Positions 34,216 to 44,501 of a stretch of 49,477 nt of DNA are shown here, one piece after another. Each line of letters begins with the position of its first letter. Within the stretch, counting starts at the first letter, position 1. Source of the stretch: Deltaproteobacteria bacterium (GTDB taxonomy: Bacteria > Desulfobacterota > GWC2-55-46 > JAJCZF01). The stretch is from contig JAJCZG010000030.1 of the NCBI GenBank assembly GCA_029262475.1, forward strand, positions 1 through 49,477, given 5' to 3'. A model generated the notes under the pieces. The model was not told where the DNA came from and ran no database searches. It saw only the letters and a program-made list of their open reading frames with translations. The position numbers and the translations under genes were made by a program.

Positions 34216-35799
34216 ATGAAGATACTTATAAGCGACTCCATGAGCAGCAAGGCTGCGGAGATCTTTGAAAATACCGAAGGGCTCGAGGTCGATGTCGATA
34301 CCGGGCTAAGCCCCGAAGAATTAAAGGCCAAGATCAAGGACTATCACGGCCTTGTCATCAGAAGCGCCACCAAAGTTACCAAGGAGATACTCGACGCCGC
34401 CGACAATTTGAAGGTCATAGGACGCGCCGGAACCGGCGTTGATAACGTCGATACGCAGTACGCCTCCCAGAAGGGCGTAATAGTAATGAATACGCCGGGG
34501 GGGAATACCGTCACCACAGCCGAGCACGCGATAGCCATGATAGTAGCGCTCGCGAGGAAGATCCCGCAGGCTACCGCCTCCATGAAGGCCGGCAAGTGGG
34601 AGAAGAAGAAGTTTCAGGGTACCGAGCTCACAGGAAAAACACTCGGCATCCTTGGTGTAGGAAATATCGGATCGGTCGTCGCCTCGCGCGCTCAAGGGCT
34701 AAAGATGAAGGTCATAAGCTACGACCCGTTCATCTCGGACGAGCTCGCCGAAAAGCTCGGCATTACACTCGTCACACTCGACGAACTCTTTGCCAAGAGC
34801 GACTTCCTCTCCATTCACGTGCCACTCACAAACGACACCAAGAATATCATAAACGCAGAAGCGATAGCCAAGATGAAGGACGGCATGAGCCTTATTAACT
34901 GCGCAAGGGGCGGCATAGTGGACGAGACAGCAGTTGCCGAAGCCGTAGAGAGCGGTAAGCTCGCGGGAGCTGCCTTCGACGTATACTCAACCGAGCCGCC
35001 CGAGGCTGATAACCCGCTACTGGCAGTAGACGGCATAATACTTACCCCGCACCTCGGAGCATCGACCCACGAGGCGCAGGAGAATGTGGCGGTAGCCGTA
35101 GCCGATCAGATAGCCGACTACCTGACGACCGGCACTATACGTAACGCAATTAACGTCCCGAGCGTGCCGGCAGAGCTACTGAGCTCGCTCGACCCGTACA
35201 TAAAGCTCGGCGAGAAGCTCGGAAGCCTCCAGGGGCAGATTCTCTCCGGCGGAATAGAAGAGATCGTAATCGACTATAACGGAGAGGTAGTTGACCTTGA
35301 TGTAGCCCCCGTTACGATTGCCTGCATAAAAGGCGTCTTATCGAAGCTGATGGACGAGAACGTGAACTTTGTAAACGCACCGTATGTTGCAAAGGAGCGC
35401 GGCATAAAGATAACCGAAGTAAAGAGTTCGCGCCCGATAGACTTCGCAAGCTCGGTAACTATAACCGTCAAGACCAAGGACTCGGAGCGAGCCGTAGAGG
35501 GAGCAATCTTCGGTAAAAACGACCCGAGGATAGTAAGGATAGACAAGTTCCTGCTTGATATCGTTCCAGACGGTTATATAATACTAATCCATAATGAGGA
35601 CACCCCCGGCGTCATCGGCAGGGTCGGCACACTCCTCGGAGAAAATAATGTCAACATCGCACGCCTTCATCTCGGCATAGAGACCGTCGCAAACGAAGCG
35701 GCCTCCGCCTGGAAGGTGGACTCTCGCCCCGGCGAAGACGTAATGGAGAAGTTATTAAACCTTCCGAATATCATCTCGGCAAGGATTGTTGAGTTTTAG
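34216..35799 (+). CDS. serA: D-3-phosphoglycerate dehydrogenase
   Basis: The 527-residue enzyme is the long bacterial form: substrate domain (LVIRSATKVTKEILDAA), NAD fold (LGILGVGNIGSVVASRAQG), catalytic segments NCARGGIVDE and LTPHLGAST, an allosteric substrate-binding domain (about 315-445) and a C-terminal ACT domain (about 453-527; HNEDTPGVIGRVGTLL). It makes 3-phosphohydroxypyruvate for serine synthesis, and the ACT domain suggests feedback by serine. It follows the aminotransferase by 63 bases. Confidence 0.95.
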   Translation: MKILISDSMSSKAAEIFENTEGLEVDVDTGLSPEELKAKIKDYHGLVIRSATKVTKEILDAADNLKVIGRAGTGVDNVDTQYASQKGVIVMNTPGGNTVTTAEHAIAMIVALARKIPQATASMKAGKWEKKKFQGTELTGKTLGILGVGNIGSVVASRAQGLKMKVISYDPFISDELAEKLGITLVTLDELFAKSDFLSIHVPLTNDTKNIINAEAIAKMKDGMSLINCARGGIVDETAVAEAVESGKLAGAAFDVYSTEPPEADNPLLAVDGIILTPHLGASTHEAQENVAVAVADQIADYLTTGTIRNAINVPSVPAELLSSLDPYIKLGEKLGSLQGQILSGGIEEIVIDYNGEVVDLDVAPVTIACIKGVLSKLMDENVNFVNAPYVAKERGIKITEVKSSRPIDFASSVTITVKTKDSERAVEGAIFGKNDPRIVRIDKFLLDIVPDGYIILIHNEDTPGVIGRVGTLLGENNVNIARLHLGIETVANEAASAWKVDSRPGEDVMEKLLNLPNIISARIVEF

Positions 35800-35818
35800 T
35801 CTGAAAGAACTTGAGTTA

Positions 35819-35846
35819 CCCGGCGGCCCACACCTGGGCTGCCGGG
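35819..35846 (+). terminator. GC hairpin after serA
   Basis: CCCGGCGGCCCA pairs with TGGGCTGCCGGG around a CACC loop (one G-U pair). A run of As, not Ts, follows on the plus strand, so it is a stable 3' stem or a weak terminator between serA and hisZ. Confidence 0.45.
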
Positions 35847-35886
35847 CAAAAAATGTATTCCCACGCAGTTGCCGGACAGAGCGCCT

Positions 35887-36879
35887 ATGAAGACAACACC
35901 CGCCATATCGCTTCCCCAGGGGGTAAGGGACATTTTGCCCGACGAGGCGCAAAAGATCACCTCTCTGGAGAATTCCATACTTTCCGTATTTGCTTCTTTC
36001 GGCTTCAAGAAGGTCGAAACCCCTTTACTCGAATTCCTCGACGTCCTTGATATCGGTCTGGACAGCTACCTGAAGGATAAGGTCTTAAAGTTCATAGACC
36101 CTAATACCGGACGCGTCGTAGCGATAAGGCCTGATATCACACCGCAGATAGCGCGTATGGCTGCTACGAGGCTAAAGGACGCGCCGAAGCCGCTTAAGCT
36201 CTGCTACAATCAGAGCGTAATCCGCTACCACGAAAGTAACGGCGGCAACGCTGCCGAATTTCTACAGGCCGGGGCAGAGTACATATCCAAAGAAGCATCA
36301 CCTGAGATAGATGCCGAGATGATCGTAATGGCGATAGAGTCGATTAAGGGGCTCGGTATTAAGGATTTCAAGATCGACATAGGCGACGTAGGGTTCGTAA
36401 AGTCCATATTCGACCGTCTAATCCTCTCCGATAAGGAGCTTAAAGCGCTTAAAAACGCCATCGCCAAGAAGGACGCCGAGGGGGTAAGTCGCGCAATCGA
36501 TACGACCACCGAGAGGATAAACGACTCGGACAGGAAGCTTTTATCCGCCTTGACCACCTTTTACGGCGAGGATGAAATACTTGATATCGCGGGCTCCTTT
36601 AAGGGCGCAGACGCCGGAGTACTCGCATACCTCACAAAAATCATTGAAATTATCTCCAAAAAAGGTTATCACGAATACGTGACCATCGACCTTGGCGAGG
36701 TGCGCGGCTTTGATTACTACACCGGCGTTATCATCGAAGGTTTCGCCTCGGGTATAGGAAAGCCCATACTCTACGGCGGCAGGTACGATTCACTCGCCGG
36801 GAGATACGGAATGGAAGCGGCCTCAACGGGCTTCGCCTTTGACATTAATCGCCTGCAATCGGCTATCGATAATATTTAA
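35887..36879 (+). CDS. hisZ: ATP phosphoribosyltransferase regulatory subunit
   Basis: The 330-residue product is a histidyl-tRNA synthetase-like protein without the catalytic anticodon domain: SLPQGVRDILPDEA at the start, RPDITPQIARMAATRL (motif 2 region), GEVRGFDYYTGVIIEGF and YGGRYDSLAGRYG. HisZ is needed by short HisG enzymes; no hisG is in the window. ATG 35887 is preferred over a TTG 18 bases upstream because family similarity begins here; neither start has a strong ribosome site. Confidence 0.9.
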   Translation: MKTTPAISLPQGVRDILPDEAQKITSLENSILSVFASFGFKKVETPLLEFLDVLDIGLDSYLKDKVLKFIDPNTGRVVAIRPDITPQIARMAATRLKDAPKPLKLCYNQSVIRYHESNGGNAAEFLQAGAEYISKEASPEIDAEMIVMAIESIKGLGIKDFKIDIGDVGFVKSIFDRLILSDKELKALKNAIAKKDAEGVSRAIDTTTERINDSDRKLLSALTTFYGEDEILDIAGSFKGADAGVLAYLTKIIEIISKKGYHEYVTIDLGEVRGFDYYTGVIIEGFASGIGKPILYGGRYDSLAGRYGMEAASTGFAFDINRLQSAIDNI

Positions 36880-37008
36880 TCACCAAAAGTTTTGGCATGA
36901 CAATGCGCCTCCGGGGCTCTCTGACATGGAGTAAAGGGAGAAGAGCGGTCTACTTCCTCCACGTGCGCGGAGACCGCCAGAGGAATTGCCGCTACGGCAT
37001 TATTATAA

Positions 37009-38322
<1,314 letters not shown>

Positions 38323-38354
38323 ATTCGTAGGATTATTATATATGAGAAATAAAG

Positions 38355-38387
38355 ACGCCCCTTCCACCGTAACGGTGGAAGGGGCGT
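38355..38387. terminator. Bidirectional terminator between purA and the chemoreceptor gene
   Basis: ACGCCCCTTCCACCG (38355-38369) pairs perfectly with 38373-38387 around TAA. The genes on either side converge. T-rich stretches are present on both sides but are interrupted. Confidence 0.7.
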
Positions 38388-38418
38388 TCTACTTTAAAAC
38401 CTTTTAGAAAGACAACTT

Positions 38419-40188
38419 CTAGCTCGCCTTCATCTCTTCTTCATCAAAGCCCGTATCTTCGCTTGAGATTTGATAGGGAAGCGCTTTGGCCTGAAAGCCG
38501 CTAGAGAGCCCTTCAGAGCTAACCCCTTCAGTGACCTTGAAGCGCTCGACCGTTGCCTTAAGGGAGCTTGCGAGTTCGTCTATCTCGCTCCCGAGACGCT
38601 CTATGTGACCTGCGCTGGAGGCGGTCTCTGAGATGACGTTTGCGACCGTCTCAATATCGCCGCTTATCTGATCGGTTGCCTCACTCTGCTGCCTTGAAGC
38701 GGTAGAAATCTGGTTGACCATAGCGGTTACAAGCTCCACCTTCTCGACGATCTCGCGGAGAGATTCCCCGGCCCCGGTGGCGAGATTTACCCCGTCAGAT
38801 ACGGCGCTTACCTCACTTTCCATGGATCTTATGGCATCAGCGGTCTTCTCCTGCATGGATGTTATCATCCCGCCAATCTCCTTTGTGGCGTTAACGGTCT
38901 TCTCGGCGAGCTTCCTTACCTCGTCGGCGACTACGGCGAAGCCGCGCCCCTGCTCCCCGGCCCTTGCGGCCTCGATGGCTGCGTTTAAGGCCAGAAGGTT
39001 CGTCTGGTCGGCGATGTCGTTAATGACTCTTATGATATTGCCTATCTCGTGAGAACTGTTTCCGAGCATGCTTATTATTTCGCTCGACTCCCTTGCGGAT
39101 GTGGCGATACCGTTCATGCTCTCTATGGTATCGGTTACGATCTTTCCGCCCTCTCTGGCAACGGAGGCGGCGTCTTCTGCGACATCGACCGCGCTCGTTA
39201 CGTTCCTTACTATCTCGGTTATCGTCGAGCTAAGCTCCTGGGTAGCCGTAGCCACCTGTGTCGCCCTAAGAGTCTGGGCCTCCGAGCCTTCTGATATCTG
39301 AGACGAAGAACTGGTAAGCTCCTTTGAATTCTCAGCCAGGGCGCTGGAATTAACCGCAAGCCCCGCTATTATCTGCTGAAGCTTCTCCACAAAGTTATTA
39401 AACCATTTGGACAGCTCCCCGAGTTCATCGTGCATGGATTCGTCAAGGCGCTTGGTAAGGTCTCCCTCTCCCTCGGCGATATCGCGTATCCTCTCGGTCA
39501 CCATATTTATAGGTTGTATTATGCCGCGCTTCGTAAAGTATCCCGCTATGAATACGCCGACGACCGCAAAGATGAGTACACCCATCATCACAGTGCTCGT
39601 CTTCTTGGCCGTACCGGCGGAGTTATTAGCGACCCCTTTGATCTCTTCGGTAACGACGCTACCTTTGCTCGCAAGAGCGCCAAAACTTATAAGGTTGTCG
39701 CGCAGGGAATCGACGGTGGTCGCCATGCGTTTCCCCTCCTCGGAGGTCTCGGTTATTTCTTTTGCGATACCGCGAACAAGCGGTTTCCACTCCCTTTGGA
39801 CATTCTCGTATATATTCTCAATCTCTAAGAGCAGAAGCGTTCCGTCCTCCTCCTCGCTCTCTATAATAGTAGCGAGCGAAGAAGATAGGTCATCGAATGT
39901 CCTCTGCAGGTCGGTCATATCCGCCGCGTTAGTCCTGAGCCTCTTTACAAGCCTTTTGTCCATATTGGCCTTGAGCGTTTCGGCCTCATTACCGGCCGCC
40001 TCTGAAGCCTGCTTCAACTTCGTAAGTTCAGAGCTGACCACATTGGAGCCCTCTGCTACTTCATCAAGGGAACTCACAATCGTGCCCATGCTGACCATGC
40101 CGAAGACACCGATTATTACAGCGAGGGTTACGGCCATTGCAAATCCTAACGTGATGAGGGTGCCTATGCCAAATTTTCGTGACTTCAT
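38419..40188 (-). CDS. Methyl-accepting chemotaxis protein
   Basis: The 589-residue receptor has a first helix (about 9-34), a helical periplasmic domain of about 165 residues, a second helix (about 199-218), a HAMP domain (to about 275), and a signalling domain whose tip contains [20 protein letters not shown] followed by [13 protein letters not shown]. The periplasmic domain is a helical-bundle type and is not identified. It follows a secreted PilJ-domain protein by 68 bases, so the two may form a binding protein/receptor pair. No methyltransferase-tethering pentapeptide is seen at the C-terminus. Confidence 0.93.
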   Translation of the reverse strand: MKSRKFGIGTLITLGFAMAVTLAVIIGVFGMVSMGTIVSSLDEVAEGSNVVSSELTKLKQASEAAGNEAETLKANMDKRLVKRLRTNAADMTDLQRTFDDLSSSLATIIESEEEDGTLLLLEIENIYENVQREWKPLVRGIAKEITETSEEGKRMATTVDSLRDNLISFGALASKGSVVTEEIKGVANNSAGTAKKTSTVMMGVLIFAVVGVFIAGYFTKRGIIQPINMVTERIRDIAEGEGDLTKRLDESMHDELGELSKWFNNFVEKLQQIIAGLAVNSSALAENSKELTSSSSQISEGSEAQTLRATQVATATQELSSTITEIVRNVTSAVDVAEDAASVAREGGKIVTDTIESMNGIATSARESSEIISMLGNSSHEIGNIIRVINDIADQTNLLALNAAIEAARAGEQGRGFAVVADEVRKLAEKTVNATKEIGGMITSMQEKTADAIRSMESEVSAVSDGVNLATGAGESLREIVEKVELVTAMVNQISTASRQQSEATDQISGDIETVANVISETASSAGHIERLGSEIDELASSLKATVERFKVTEGVSSEGLSSGFQAKALPYQISSEDTGFDEEEMKAS

Positions 40189-40243
40189 TCCCCAGCCTTT
40201 CTTGAATTTATTTCAGCCAATAACACTTATTCCGTTTCAAAGT

Positions 40244-40271
40244 AAAAAGGCCCGTTTTACTGGGCCTTTTC
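40244..40271 (-). terminator. Terminator at the end of the PilJ-domain gene
   Basis: On the minus strand AAAAGGCCC and GGGCCTTTTT pair around an eight-base loop. The stem overlaps the stop codon of the PilJ-domain gene and should reduce read-through into the chemoreceptor gene. Confidence 0.75.
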
Positions 40272-41120
40272 ATACATCTTTACCGCCTTGTTCATCTCCT
40301 TTAGTAGAGGCAAGTTCAGCTTCGCCATCTTCTCTATATCAGCCTTTGCCGGGCTTCCGGAGTCTATATCCGAGACCTTATCGACGAGAGGCTTGAACTC
40401 CTTCCAGAGCCCGGAGACCGTATCTAGCTGGGCGTTTATAGCAGCGTCGGTCGTAGCCGGTAGCCCTAAGTCCTCATCCCCGCTCTTAAGCCCCTTAAGC
40501 GTACGGTCAAAGAGTGAACCCGACTTCTTGAGGTTAATCTTATTCTCATCCACATTGTGGCCAAGTGCAACCAGGAGCAGTTCCTTGCTCATCTTCTGCG
40601 TGAGCATTCTCTGCTTTCCGGCGAGGTTGATGACGGCGCCTGCGGCCATACTAACTTCCTTCTTGGCGGCCTTCTCATAGAGCCTTACGGCGGTATTCAT
40701 ATTCTTAAGGAGCGGCAGGTTCAACTCGGCAACCTTCGCTACAGGTACGCTCCCACCGGAGACGACACTGTCGGCCAATGTTTTAAACTCGGCCCAGAGC
40801 CCCTCTACCTTACCCATCTGACGAAGCTCGCCCTTGCCGATCGTGGCCGGTATTCCAAGCGCTTTGTCACCCTTTATAAGCCCCTTCAAGGTGGTATCGA
40901 ACAGCGCTATGGTCTTCTTAAGCGCTTCCCTGTTATTAGCCACCTCAACGCCGTTAGCTACAAGGAACATCTCCTTACTCATCTTCTGGGTGAGCATCCT
41001 CTGCCTTCCGGCGAGGTTAATAATTACCGCGTATTCCTTTACCGTAGTTGCAAGCGATTCGCCAACAAACCCGAGACAAAGCATCGCCGCAATTACAAAG
41101 CCTAAAATAACCCTCCTCAT
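40257..41120 (-). CDS. Secreted protein with two PilJ-type sensor domains
   Basis: The 287-residue protein has a signal peptide (about 1-24, ending ESLA) and two homologous halves, each opening with the same motif: LAGRQRMLTQKMSKE (about 37-50) and LAGKQRMLTQKMSKE (about 167-180), each followed by FDxTLKGL and a PLLKxMNxAVxxYEKA end. This is the PilJ N-terminal/NarX-type sensing fold normally found inside chemoreceptors and nitrate sensors. Here it stands free in the periplasm upstream of a chemoreceptor gene. Nitrate or nitrite binding is conceivable from the NarX relation but unproven. Confidence 0.85.
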   Translation of the reverse strand: MRRVILGFVIAAMLCLGFVGESLATTVKEYAVIINLAGRQRMLTQKMSKEMFLVANGVEVANNREALKKTIALFDTTLKGLIKGDKALGIPATIGKGELRQMGKVEGLWAEFKTLADSVVSGGSVPVAKVAELNLPLLKNMNTAVRLYEKAAKKEVSMAAGAVINLAGKQRMLTQKMSKELLLVALGHNVDENKINLKKSGSLFDRTLKGLKSGDEDLGLPATTDAAINAQLDTVSGLWKEFKPLVDKVSDIDSGSPAKADIEKMAKLNLPLLKEMNKAVKMYEKAQ

Positions 41121-41477
41121 AAAAATTCTCCTTTTCAGTCCTTTTGCCAGTTAGTAAATATTAGTGCATCGATTATAAACTGTCTTTATTTACAACTTAA
41201 GATCTCTATATCGACTATATCGGCGACTGGTTTCTTTACTTTAGAAAATTTTATGTGGACAGGGTATTGTAAGTAGGCTAAAAATAAAGGCTTATGAAAA
41301 CTGATTATGACAAACAGAGGGACCTGGAGGTCTAAATGGACCATGAGAAAACAACGGGATTACAAGAATGGTGTAGATTTGGAGGACTGGGAAAGGAAGA
41401 TTGAAATCAGCCTTAATCTCCGGTTTACAAAAGGCGGCTAGTAAAATGCGTCAAAGGTATCTTAATATGGGAGACGG
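41121..41477. other. Intergenic region without clear gene
   Basis: The stretch is AT-rich on the left. A plus-strand frame at 41343-41441 (32 codons, charged, begins MRKQRDYKNG) lacks a good ribosome site and has no recognisable similarity. Nothing else was seen. Confidence 0.4.
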
Positions 41478-42488
41478 TCAGCCGTGATCCCTTGCCGAAA
41501 GAGCCATAAGGGCCGCAGTCTCTATGGCCGAGACCATCGAGGCATGGCTTGCCGCACCCTGCCAGGCCAGATCGTATGCGGTACCGTGGTCCACGCTCGT
41601 TCTTATTACGGGAAGGCCCAGGGTGGCGTTTATGCCGTCATCGAAGTGGAGGAGTTTAAGCGGACCGAGCCCCTGGTCGTGGTACATGCAGACGAGTACG
41701 TCGAACTCCCCTTTGACGGACCTGATAAAGGCCGTATCAGGGACGACCGGGCCGATCGCCTCTATCCCGGAGCGCCTGGCGCTTTTAATAGCCGGGGCTA
41801 TTATGCTCCTCTCCTCGTCGCCGAAGAGCCCGCCTTCACCTGCGTGCGGGTTAAGCCCGAGCACCCCTATCCTCGGCCTATCCACGGCGAAAAAACGCCT
41901 GAAGGCCAGGTCCGTAACCTTTATGGTCTTTAGTATCTTCTCTTTGGTAATAAGCGATGGAACCCTCTTCAAGGGTTCATGGATGGTAACGAGCGCGACC
42001 TTAAGGTCTTTTCCGCCGAGCATCATGACGTAGTCTTTGGTACCGGTAAGGTGGGCGAGGAATTCCGTATGTCCGGGAAATGAAAAACCGGCCTTTCTAA
42101 GAGCGCCTTTATTTATAGGAGCGGTGACGATGGCCTCCGAGTCTCCGGAGGTAACAAGCCTTACGGCTTCTTCAATATAGCTAGGCACTTCTCTCGCCCA
42201 CGGCAGGGGCAGGAAGCCCGGGCGAAGCGTACCGAGCGCCGGCGGTTTATCGGATGGATTTATAATCTGAACGTAGCGGGGGATAGAGATGCCGGTCTTC
42301 GCGGCGATAACTTCCAGCACGCGCCTGTCGCCTACTATCACAGGCGTTGCTACTCGCCTTACCCTTCCGGAGCGGAGCGCCTTTAAGAGCACCTCCGGGC
42401 CTATGCCCGCCGGGTCGCCCATCGTAACCGCCACCCTCGGCTTTAGCCCATTAAAGGCTACGTGCTTCTTTCCCGAGATGATCGACAC
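41478..42488 (-). CDS. pdxA: 4-hydroxythreonine-4-phosphate dehydrogenase
   Basis: The 336-residue enzyme has VTMGDPAGIGPEVLLKAL, the metal-ligand histidines in GHTEFLAHLTG and MYHDQGLGPLKLLHF, LNPHAGEGGLFGDEE, GPVVPDTAF and VDHGTAYDLAWQGAA. It acts in DXP-independent-serine-type pyridoxal phosphate synthesis together with PdxJ. The start is GTG at 42488, two bases from the surA stop, so the genes are coupled. The surA-pdxA order is common in proteobacteria. Confidence 0.93.
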   Translation of the reverse strand: MSIISGKKHVAFNGLKPRVAVTMGDPAGIGPEVLLKALRSGRVRRVATPVIVGDRRVLEVIAAKTGISIPRYVQIINPSDKPPALGTLRPGFLPLPWAREVPSYIEEAVRLVTSGDSEAIVTAPINKGALRKAGFSFPGHTEFLAHLTGTKDYVMMLGGKDLKVALVTIHEPLKRVPSLITKEKILKTIKVTDLAFRRFFAVDRPRIGVLGLNPHAGEGGLFGDEERSIIAPAIKSARRSGIEAIGPVVPDTAFIRSVKGEFDVLVCMYHDQGLGPLKLLHFDDGINATLGLPVIRTSVDHGTAYDLAWQGAASHASMVSAIETAALMALSARDHG

Positions 42489-42490
42489 CT

Positions 42491-43507
42491 CTAAAGCCTT
42501 ACCTCTATATGGGAGAAGGTTCTGCTCTCTTTAAGCCAGTTTGAAAATTTTTTTTCAAGGACCTTAGAGTAGAGTTCCTGGTATATCTCGCCCTTTAACT
42601 CTTCTAAGGGACGTGGCTCTTCGAGTCTCTTCTCTATAACCTTTATAAATGTTACTCCCCCCTCTCCGCGTACCGGCCCGCTCACATCCCCCTCGCCAAG
42701 CTTCTCGGCAGCCTCGACTATTACGCTATCGAACTCATCGATATTCACAAGCCCGAGGTCGCCGCCCTCCTCGGTAGCAGGCCCCTCGGAGTAGTCCCTG
42801 GCTAGTGTAGCGAAATCCTCTCCGGCGAGAAGGGCGCTCCGGACGATCTCAACCCTCTTCTCCATTAGCTCTTCATCGGAGTTCGAGAAGAAGATTATCG
42901 CGAGCCTCAAAGCGGGCGGTCCGATGAATCTTTCCAGGTTCTGGGTATAGTATTCTTCTATCTCTTCAGGGGAGAGGACGACCTTTGAGCGAAACTGGGA
43001 ATTTATGAACTTTTGCTCCCGGAGCCTCTCTCTTAGCTGCTCTCTGTATTCACTTAATGTAAGACCACTCTCGGCGAGAGCCACAAGAAGGGCATCCTTG
43101 GCAATGCGGTTCTTCTCAAGGACAGAGTTAATGGCCTTGTCTATCTCTATTTCGCTTATCTCTATACCAGCCTTGTCGGAGGCCTGCTTTACGAGCTTCT
43201 GCTCGATAAGGTTATCGAGGACGCGGCTTCTTAGCTCCACATCGGTTAGGAGTAGCTCAGCTCCTTCGTCTCCGGCTTCGTCACGAGCAAGCGCCATCGC
43301 CGCCTTTAGCTCGGATAACGTTATCACACTGTCGTTTACGACTGCCACTATACGGTCCACGACCTCAGCGGAGGCGGGGCAGGGGGCAAGCGTAAATACG
43401 GCGAATAAGACCACTAGCAGAGAAAAGACCCATAACCTCTTCTTAAGGGGGTCTATAAATCCTCCAAAGCCTCTATCTTCGTCTTTTCCTTTAATTCTAA
43501 AATCCAT
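42491..43507 (-). CDS. surA: SurA-like periplasmic peptidyl-prolyl isomerase/chaperone
   Basis: The 338-residue protein has a long N-region, a signal helix (about 26-45, ending PASA), the SurA N-domain (VVDRIVAVVNDSVITLSEL), then one parvulin domain (about 190-295: IFFSNSDEE, ARDYSEGPATEEGGDLGLV). Classical SurA has two parvulin domains and about 430 residues, so this is the single-domain form. Its start overlaps the end of the preceding ppiC-type gene by 55 bases, in a different frame. Confidence 0.87.
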   Translation of the reverse strand: MDFRIKGKDEDRGFGGFIDPLKKRLWVFSLLVVLFAVFTLAPCPASAEVVDRIVAVVNDSVITLSELKAAMALARDEAGDEGAELLLTDVELRSRVLDNLIEQKLVKQASDKAGIEISEIEIDKAINSVLEKNRIAKDALLVALAESGLTLSEYREQLRERLREQKFINSQFRSKVVLSPEEIEEYYTQNLERFIGPPALRLAIIFFSNSDEELMEKRVEIVRSALLAGEDFATLARDYSEGPATEEGGDLGLVNIDEFDSVIVEAAEKLGEGDVSGPVRGEGGVTFIKVIEKRLEEPRPLEELKGEIYQELYSKVLEKKFSNWLKESRTFSHIEVRL

Positions 43508-44403
43508 TTTCTGTACTCCATTTCGGCCCTATCGCGCCACAGGGCCTCTTTGATATCCTCTTTCACATCCTCGAACGAGAGCTTCCTGCCCTTCATCCTG
43601 GAGTTAAGTTTAAAAATATGGAAGCCGAATGGTGAGCTTACCGGCTCGCTTATCTCGCCTTCCTTTAGAGAAAAGACGACCACCTCGAACTCTTCGGGCA
43701 TGTCTCCGCGCCCGAAGGTGCCGAGCTCTCCGCCGAGCTCCGCCTCGGGGCCGTTTGAATGGGCTTTAGCGACCTCCGCGAAATCAGAGCTTACGAGTAA
43801 GGCTTTTATCTTCTCCGCCTCTGCCTTCGTTTCAACGAAGATCATGGCTGCACTCACCTGTTCGGGGACATCGTAACTGTCGTGGTTTTTTTCGTAATAC
43901 TCCCTGGCCTCGACGTCGCTCACTTCCACGCCTAAGCCGCGCACCTCGCCGATGACTTTCTTAATAAGGAGCTTTCTCCTCACGTCATCCTTCCACGCGC
44001 TTATCGAGCCATACCTCGGTATTACGGCCTCGGCAAAACCCTTCTCGTCGTAATCTTTCTTAAAGAAGGCAATCTCGATCGAAAGCTCCTCTTCGTTTAA
44101 GGTAAGGCCCTTATTAGCGGCCTCCTTAAGGATTAACTCTTCGTCTATTATTTCCTTTAAAAGGCTACTTCTAAGCTCGCTTAGTTCGTCTTCGGTAAAC
44201 TCGCCTGCGCCTTCAGGTAAAATCACCTTCAAGGCTTTATCGAGGCGTCCGAGGGTGATGGCTGTTCCGTCCACCCTTGCGACTATCTTGGACTGATCCT
44301 TAATACCGGAATCATCCTCCTTACCGCAGCCAGAGGGCAGAAATAAAAGGAGGGCCATAATTAATGCGCCAAGAAGGCTTTCTTTTCTGTAAATTACCGG
44401 CAA
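43453..44403 (-). CDS. Parvulin-type peptidyl-prolyl isomerase lipoprotein
   Basis: The product has a hydrophobic signal with lipobox LPSGC, a linker, an N-terminal SurA-like helical region (VARVDGTAITLGRLDKAL) and a parvulin domain (AAMIFVETKAEAEKIK, AKAHSNGPEAELGGELGTF, PFGFHIFKLNSRMKG). It should be a membrane-tethered folding factor. I place the start at TTG 44403, seven bases after AGAGGA, giving a short basic n-region; an in-frame TTG at 44430 is the alternative. It forms a block with mfd upstream and surA-pdxA downstream. Confidence 0.82.
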   Translation of the reverse strand: MPVIYRKESLLGALIMALLLFLPSGCGKEDDSGIKDQSKIVARVDGTAITLGRLDKALKVILPEGAGEFTEDELSELRSSLLKEIIDEELILKEAANKGLTLNEEELSIEIAFFKKDYDEKGFAEAVIPRYGSISAWKDDVRRKLLIKKVIGEVRGLGVEVSDVEAREYYEKNHDSYDVPEQVSAAMIFVETKAEAEKIKALLVSSDFAEVAKAHSNGPEAELGGELGTFGRGDMPEEFEVVVFSLKEGEISEPVSSPFGFHIFKLNSRMKGRKLSFEDVKEDIKEALWRDRAEMEYRKWILELKEKTKIEALEDL

Positions 44404-44501
44404 TCCAAATCCTCTATCATTAAGTGACAAGCCCTATATAATAGAACGCCTCTTTCACTCGCAGTGTGACGCCCCGCCTGGCCCTCCGGGCCGAAACCAT
44501 A

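Noticed and set aside
41343-41441. 32-codon plus-strand frame before pdxA
   Set aside because: Charged but without a good ribosome site, context or similarity; could be chance.
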